Assembly (NCBI GenBank): GCA_964586775.1
Contig: CAZPJD010000078.1
Location: forward strand, 1 to 10,018
Reading direction: 5' to 3'
Origin: JADLEX01 sp964586775
GTDB lineage: Bacteria > Lernaellota > Lernaellaia > JACKCT01
Length of the DNA stretch: 10,018 nt
Shown: positions 6,434-10,018 of the stretch, one piece after another
How the letters are laid out: each line of letters begins with the position of its first letter
Position numbering within the stretch: the first letter of the stretch is position 1
The notes under the pieces: model-generated
The model's database searches: none
What the model saw: only the letters and a program-made list of their open reading frames with translations
Told to the model about the DNA's origin: nothing
Position numbers and translations under genes: made by a program

Positions 6434-6592
6434 CCGTCATCCTCCAAATTCCGGCGGGCGCAAGCGCGCGCTCGTGACGATGATGGATCGCCCGCCACGC
6501 CGTGTGCGTCGGTGCCGTCGTGATGATGCGTCAGACAACGCCCTGTGACGAGGGGTTCCAGCGCCGCCGCGCGGCGCGCGCGGCGTTCGTTC

Positions 6593-6676
6593 GTCATTTC
6601 GAGCGAGGCCGTCAGGCCGAGTCGAGAAATCCCTTACGCATGAACGCCATCAAGGGACTCCCTTCGACTCCGCTCG
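6593..6676. repeat. Imperfect inverted repeat, probable dispersed intergenic element
   Basis: The stretch of 339 bases between hsdS and the VIT-VWA gene holds no convincing gene. Within it, GTCATTTCGAGCG at 6593-6605 opens an element whose two arms mirror each other imperfectly. CGAGCG (6600-6605) matches CGCTCG (6671-6676). GAGTCGA (6619-6625) matches TCGACTC (6664-6670). CCCTT (6631-6635) matches AAGGG (6652-6656). The left arm contains its own small hairpin, GGCC-GTCA-GGCC. Motifs of the type CATTTCGAGCGA...GAGAAATCCC and AAGGGA...CGACTCCGCTCGG recur as dispersed intergenic repeats in many environmental bacterial genomes. The GC-rich tract at 6561-6585 adjoins it. No transposase or target duplication is evident. 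Confidence 0.55.
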
Positions 6677-6772
6677 GGGCAAACTCTCCACTCCGCTGGC
6701 GACTGCGCTGCGACCCCGTCACGGCCCGCCGTTCGCGGCGCACGCCTTAGAATTTCGCCTCAGCTGCCGCAG

Positions 6773-7975
6773 TCACGCCGTCAACTCCCCCCGAAAGGCG
6801 CGCTGGACCAAAGAGCTGAATAACTCATCGCACGGCTGCCGAATAGCCTCCAATTTGGAAAGCAAAGATTTTTTGATACTAGTGACAATTGAACCGTATC
6901 TCAGTTGAAGTTCTAACGGTGGTAATAAAACAGGAATTCGACGAAATGCACTCGCGCTAATGTTGGACATGTTGTTTGACGGTTGCGCCTTCTTAAATAA
7001 CCATTTTTTTCCATAAACGCTGTTCAGAAATCCGGCTATGTAATTTGGATCTGCGGCGCTCGACTTAAATCTAACTCTAATTAAATAACCGGCAAAAGCA
7101 AATTCGCGGTCGAGATCCCAAACTGCTGTTTTGCCAACCAACTCTTGACTATTCGTTCGATTGAATAGTAGATCACCACAATTCACGATGTATTTTTTTC
7201 GATCCGAAGAGTCGATCTCGCACCACTTAATGTCGGTTAGGTCAAGCCTTCCCGTGTAAGTAATATTGTTCATTCTCAGGATCGGAAGACCGACGCCATT
7301 CACATTGGCTTTTTCGCTAGTTCCATATTGTGTTTCACTTACTACGGTTTCCATTAATTTCTTCTCCCACCCCTTCGGGTTCGTCACGGGGTCGCCGAAC
7401 ATATCCAGAAAGACCGATTGCAGGAACTCCTCGGCCAAGCGGATGGCTTCGCGCCGCTTGCGCCGGATGACGTCCGCCTTGTCCAGGATCGCCGCAATCC
7501 GCCGCTGCTCCGGAAGGGGCGGAAGGGGGATTGTCAATTTCCCGAGGTCTTTGAAATGAATCGACTTTCTCCTATGAACTGAACCACGGCCAATGTTCTG
7601 GTATTGGGCCATCAAGACCGGTGATTTCATCAGTCGGATCAGATAGGCGGGTAAGACACGCGAATTGTCTGCTTCAAATACGACATACATAGGGCTGATT
7701 ATTACCGAATAGTTTTTCTCCAATTGACCGATAGACCCTTCATCCAAGTGAATTGTTGCGTATGCAAATTGGTTTCTTCTGACTCTTTTGTAGCCTTCAA
7801 TATCACGACTGAAAATCCTTTTTTTAAAATATTCAGAGCTGGGTACAAAGCCTTGATGCTTTGTGACGGAAAAAACCGGATCATTGCTGCCCGAGCACGC
7901 TCGTTCGACGACTTCGGACGCGATTTCAGAGAGCTTAGGATACGTCCAGCCGTTTATTTTTGAAGGACCACTCAT
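6773..7975 (-). CDS. hsdS: Type I restriction-modification specificity subunit HsdS
   Basis: The 400-residue protein chooses the DNA target for the type I enzyme and binds two HsdM subunits. The start is the ATG at 7975 that overlaps the hsdM stop (ATGA) and has GGAGGGG at 7984-7990. A longer frame to 8200 reads an Arg/Pro-rich shadow of hsdM and is rejected. Order of domains: target-recognition domain 1 (about 1-145); conserved helical spacer (about 146-203) with LPPLPEQRRIAAILDKAD, a coiled-coil RRKRREAIRLAEEFL and the typical FLDMFGDPVTNPKGW; target-recognition domain 2 (about 204-350); and a second conserved helix with LPPLELQLRYGSI ending in SSLVQRAFRGEL. The length is normal for a two-domain HsdS, so it should recognise a bipartite sequence. 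The recognition domains are AT-rich (35-45% GC in lines counted) and the spacer GC-rich (58-68%), a sign of recombination. The recognised sequence cannot be predicted from here. Confidence 0.95.
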   Translation of the reverse strand: MSGPSKINGWTYPKLSEIASEVVERACSGSNDPVFSVTKHQGFVPSSEYFKKRIFSRDIEGYKRVRRNQFAYATIHLDEGSIGQLEKNYSVIISPMYVVFEADNSRVLPAYLIRLMKSPVLMAQYQNIGRGSVHRRKSIHFKDLGKLTIPLPPLPEQRRIAAILDKADVIRRKRREAIRLAEEFLQSVFLDMFGDPVTNPKGWEKKLMETVVSETQYGTSEKANVNGVGLPILRMNNITYTGRLDLTDIKWCEIDSSDRKKYIVNCGDLLFNRTNSQELVGKTAVWDLDREFAFAGYLIRVRFKSSAADPNYIAGFLNSVYGKKWLFKKAQPSNNMSNISASAFRRIPVLLPPLELQLRYGSIVTSIKKSLLSKLEAIRQPCDELFSSLVQRAFRGELTA

Positions 7976-9525
7976 CCCAGCATCCCCTCCAACTCGTCCA
8001 GATCCGCGCGGATTTCGTCTTCGAGGGCGCGCAGTTTTTGCAGGATCACCTTCGGCGGGTCGTACTTCACTTCCTCGTGACGCACCTCTTTGTAGCGGTT
8101 GATCGAAAGGTCGTACTTGTTCTCCCGGATCTCTTTGACCGACACGAAAAACGCCTTGGCGGCGCGGTCGGTGTCTTTTTTCGCGTTGCGCGCCTTCCAC
8201 CGGGCCACCACGTCGGGGATGTCGTTGGCGGAGATTTTTTCACGCTTGTCGTCGAGCGAGTAGCCGTCGGCGGTCATGTCGTAAAACCACACGTGTTCCG
8301 TCGAGCCGCCCTTCACAAAAACCAGCACCGCCGTCGAAACCCCGGCGTAGGGCTTGAACACGCCCGACGGCATCGACACCACGCCCTGCAGCTCGCACCG
8401 GTCGATCAGCAGTTTGCGCAGGCCCTGATGCGCGTTGGACGAACCGAAGAGCACGCCGTCGGGCACGATCACGCCCGCGCACCCGCCGAGGCGCAGCAGG
8501 TCGATCATGCGGTTGACGAAGAGCAGTTCGGTTTTCGTCGTGGCCAGCACCAGGTCTTCGTGGATGTCGCCTTTGTCGATGCTGCCCTTGAAGGGCGGAT
8601 TGGCCAGCACCACGTCGTAGCGGTCGGATTCGGTGTATTTTTTGGAAAGCGTGTCGGCGTAGCCCAGATTGGGGCTGTCGAGGCCGTGCAGGATCAAATT
8701 CATCAGGCCGATGCGCACCATCGTGGCGTCGAAGTCGTAGCCGTGGAAGGTGCGCGTACGCAGCACGTCCCACTGGCGCGGATCGGTGAGCCGGTCGGCG
8801 GCGAGGCCGAGCTCGAGTCCGCTCTCGTCGGTGTGACGCAGCCGGGGGCTGGTGTGCGCGGTCAGGATGTGGTGGTACGCGCCGATCAGGAATCCCGCCG
8901 TGCCGCACGCGGGGTCGCAGATCTCTTCGCCGAGCTTGGGATCCACGAGGGTGACGATCATCTGGATGATGTGGCGCGGGGTGCGGAACTGGCCGTTTTT
9001 GCCCGCCGAGGCGATCTCGGCGAGCAGATATTCGTAGAGGTCGCCCTGCACGTCGTGGAAGGCGTTGCCGTTCGCCACGCGGTCGTGCTCGATCTCGGCG
9101 TAGATGCCGTCGATGATCCCCACCGCCTCGACGAGCAGCGACGGCTTGGGGATGATGAACACCGCGTCACCCATGTATTTGGCGAAGGGCTGATCCGCGC
9201 CGCCGAGCGTTTTGATGAACGGGAAAACGAAGTCGCGCACGAGATCGAGCATCTGTTCGCCGGGCAGGTGGCGAAACGCGCTCCATCGCAGCGACTCTTT
9301 GGGGATCTTTCGGTCGCCGCGGGTGAACACGCCGTCGAAAAGCGAGGCGACCGGCTTCTTCAACCACTTGGCGTCGTCGACGCGCTTGCGATCGGCCTCG
9401 TCCAGACGGCGCATGAAGAGCAGGTAGCTGATCTGCTCGACGGCGGTCAGCGGATTCGAAAGCCCGCCGGACCAGAATTTGTCCCAGAGGGCGTCGATCT
9501 TCGATCGGATCGGTGCGTTCAGCAT
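7972..9525 (-). CDS. hsdM: Type I restriction-modification DNA methyltransferase subunit HsdM
   Basis: HsdM transfers a methyl group from S-adenosylmethionine to N6 of adenine in the site picked by HsdS, protecting self DNA and forming the core of the restriction complex. From the ATG at 9525 it has 517 residues, the usual size. A TTG one codon earlier is possible, but ATG with AAGGG at about 9530-9534 is preferred. The N-terminal helical domain (about 1-140) carries LWDKFWSGG and EQISYLLFMRRLDEAD, typical of HsdM. The methyltransferase core has the SAM-binding motif DPACGTAGF (about 204-212) and the catalytic NPPF (309-312), which marks an N6-adenine enzyme. The C-terminal part, with NKYDLSINRYKEV followed by a helical tail, contacts HsdS. 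It follows the Fic gene by 10 bases and overlaps hsdS by 4, so the three are most likely co-transcribed. Nothing suggests damage. Confidence 0.96.
   Translation of the reverse strand: MLNAPIRSKIDALWDKFWSGGLSNPLTAVEQISYLLFMRRLDEADRKRVDDAKWLKKPVASLFDGVFTRGDRKIPKESLRWSAFRHLPGEQMLDLVRDFVFPFIKTLGGADQPFAKYMGDAVFIIPKPSLLVEAVGIIDGIYAEIEHDRVANGNAFHDVQGDLYEYLLAEIASAGKNGQFRTPRHIIQMIVTLVDPKLGEEICDPACGTAGFLIGAYHHILTAHTSPRLRHTDESGLELGLAADRLTDPRQWDVLRTRTFHGYDFDATMVRIGLMNLILHGLDSPNLGYADTLSKKYTESDRYDVVLANPPFKGSIDKGDIHEDLVLATTKTELLFVNRMIDLLRLGGCAGVIVPDGVLFGSSNAHQGLRKLLIDRCELQGVVSMPSGVFKPYAGVSTAVLVFVKGGSTEHVWFYDMTADGYSLDDKREKISANDIPDVVARWKARNAKKDTDRAAKAFFVSVKEIRENKYDLSINRYKEVRHEEVKYDPPKVILQKLRALEDEIRADLDELEGMLG
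7984..7990 (-). promoter_or_regulatory. Ribosome binding site that fixes the hsdS start
   Basis: GGAGGGG on the minus strand lies eight bases before the ATG at 7975, inside the last codons of hsdM. Together with the ATGA overlap it indicates translational coupling of hsdM and hsdS, and it decides for this start over upstream alternatives. Confidence 0.7.
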
Positions 9526-9535
9526 CAAGACCCTT

Positions 9536-10018
9536 TCACGCCGGACGGCGATTCCACTTTGCGCCGCGGCCTTTGCCGGACAGGATGATGGCGCCCTCGT
9601 CGCGAAGCTGCCGCAGGACCACGCGGATCATGTCGCGGCTGATGCCGGGGCAATCCTGCTCGATGTCGGCGATATTGAACGGCTGCACGCGCCGATCCAC
9701 CGCGGCGCGGACCAAGTCGGTCTTCGATCCCCTGCCCGTGGAAATCCGCCCCACGCGGTCCTCGAATTCCTTGAATGCGGCGATCAGCACACCCCAGAAG
9801 TACGTCATCCAGGGAAACACGTCGTGCCGGCCCTCGTGCCAGCCTTGGGAACTGCGTTCCAGGGTTTCGTAGTAGGTCTCCTTCGACTCCTCAAAGATGC
9901 GTTCCAGGCTGATGAAGCGGCCGACCTCGTAACCGAAATGGTAGAGCAGCAGCAGCGTCAGCAGACGCGATACGCGCCCGTTGCCGTCGGCGAATGGGTG
10001 GATGCACAGGAAGTCGAG
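9536..10018 (-). CDS. Fic-family protein with C-terminal winged helix, C-terminal part
   Basis: The minus-strand frame is open from the right window edge to a TGA at 9536-9538, giving 160 residues; the N-terminus lies outside. It opens with LDFLCIHPFADGNGRVSRLL, the complete Fic active-site motif H-P-F-x-D-G-N-G-R-x-x-R (visible residues 7-18). The catalytic His and the phosphate-binding loop are thus intact. Next comes the helical Fic C-terminal part (YYETLERSSQGWHEGRHD, then FPWMTYFWGVLIAAF). Residues about 99-155 form a winged helix (KTDLVRAAVDRR, SRDMIRVVLRQLRDEGAI). This is the layout of the COG3177 group. Most Fic enzymes transfer AMP to protein hydroxyl groups; targets of this group are largely unknown. 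The inhibitory (S/T)xxxE(G/N) helix, often N-terminal, is not visible. The gene ends 10 bases before hsdM, so it is probably the same transcript, and a role linked to the restriction system is inference. Confidence 0.93.
   Translation of the reverse strand, partial: LDFLCIHPFADGNGRVSRLLTLLLLYHFGYEVGRFISLERIFEESKETYYETLERSSQGWHEGRHDVFPWMTYFWGVLIAAFKEFEDRVGRISTGRGSKTDLVRAAVDRRVQPFNIADIEQDCPGISRDMIRVVLRQLRDEGAIILSGKGRGAKWNRRPA

Noticed and set aside
3626..6523. A 965-codon open frame on the plus strand across the VIT-VWA gene
   Set aside because: It is antisense to a gene with clear domains and signal peptide, and its translation is dominated by Arg, His, Asp and Ala, as expected of the shadow of GC-biased codons. 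No domain is recognisable and no ribosome site is seen.
6727..6740. CGCCG-TTCG-CGGCG hairpin beyond the hsdS stop as a terminator
   Set aside because: Only five base pairs and no T run on the minus strand, so a terminator call is not justified.
7976..8200. N-terminal extension of hsdS by 75 codons
   Set aside because: The extra residues are an Arg/Pro-rich out-of-frame reading of the hsdM 3' end. The ATG at 7975 overlaps the hsdM stop and has a good ribosome site.
7960..9588. A 542-codon open frame on the plus strand across hsdM
   Set aside because: It is the antisense shadow of hsdM, with His/Arg/Val/Asp-rich composition and no recognisable motif.
1..10018. Search for CRISPR arrays, tRNA genes, transposases and phage genes
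   Set aside because: No regularly spaced direct repeats, no tRNA-like cloverleaf signature and no recombinase or phage protein motif were seen in reading the window.

Overview
The window looks like a fragment of a high-GC bacterial chromosome. Hand counts of 60-base lines in the hsd genes' conserved parts give about 58-70% GC. Two traits suggest a Gram-negative of the former 'deltaproteobacterial' type (Myxococcota and relatives) or a similar uncultured lineage: a lipoprotein whose acylated cysteine is followed by an Asp-rich linker, and a VIT-VWA protein with a TonB/AgmX-like C-terminal domain. This taxonomic placement is inference from gene style; there is no rRNA or tRNA in the window. All intact genes are on the minus strand, so the window is read from right to left.

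Right third (10018 to 6773): an operon-like row of a Fic-family protein (C-terminal 160 residues, cut by the window edge), hsdM and hsdS. The Fic stop and the hsdM start are 10 bases apart, and hsdM and hsdS overlap by ATGA. HsdM methylates adenine at sites chosen by HsdS. The HsdR subunit needed for cutting is not in the window. The two target-recognition domains of hsdS are clearly AT-richer than the conserved spacer between them, which suggests exchange of recognition domains. Between hsdS and the next gene (6434-6772) lies an imperfect inverted repeat that looks like a dispersed intergenic element.

Middle (6433 to 3995): one large secreted protein with VIT, VWA (intact MIDAS) and a TonB/AgmX-like C-terminal domain, probably an envelope adhesion or complex-assembly protein. 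It ends at a strong GC hairpin shared with a converging plus-strand pseudogene fragment (3721-3927), the C-terminal tail of a DUF1566/Lcl_C-like domain without a start codon. A perfect 8-bp inverted repeat sits exactly at its truncated end.

Left part (3602 to 1): a small secreted protein (118 aa) whose ten mature-region cysteines are spaced with exact mirror symmetry, as expected of a disulfide-laddered helical hairpin; a stretch of about 690 bases (2552-3245) without a convincing intact gene, holding degraded-looking reading frames, a nested palindrome with tandem repeats, and a short tandem repeat; a 589-aa lipoprotein of the alpha/beta-hydrolase fold; a hairpin that could be its terminator or an operator; and the N-terminal 191 residues of a secreted beta-sandwich protein that runs off the left edge.

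I see no CRISPR array, tRNA, rRNA, transposase or phage gene. The best candidates for something undescribed are the mirror-symmetric cysteine protein and the Fic-hsdM-hsdS arrangement.
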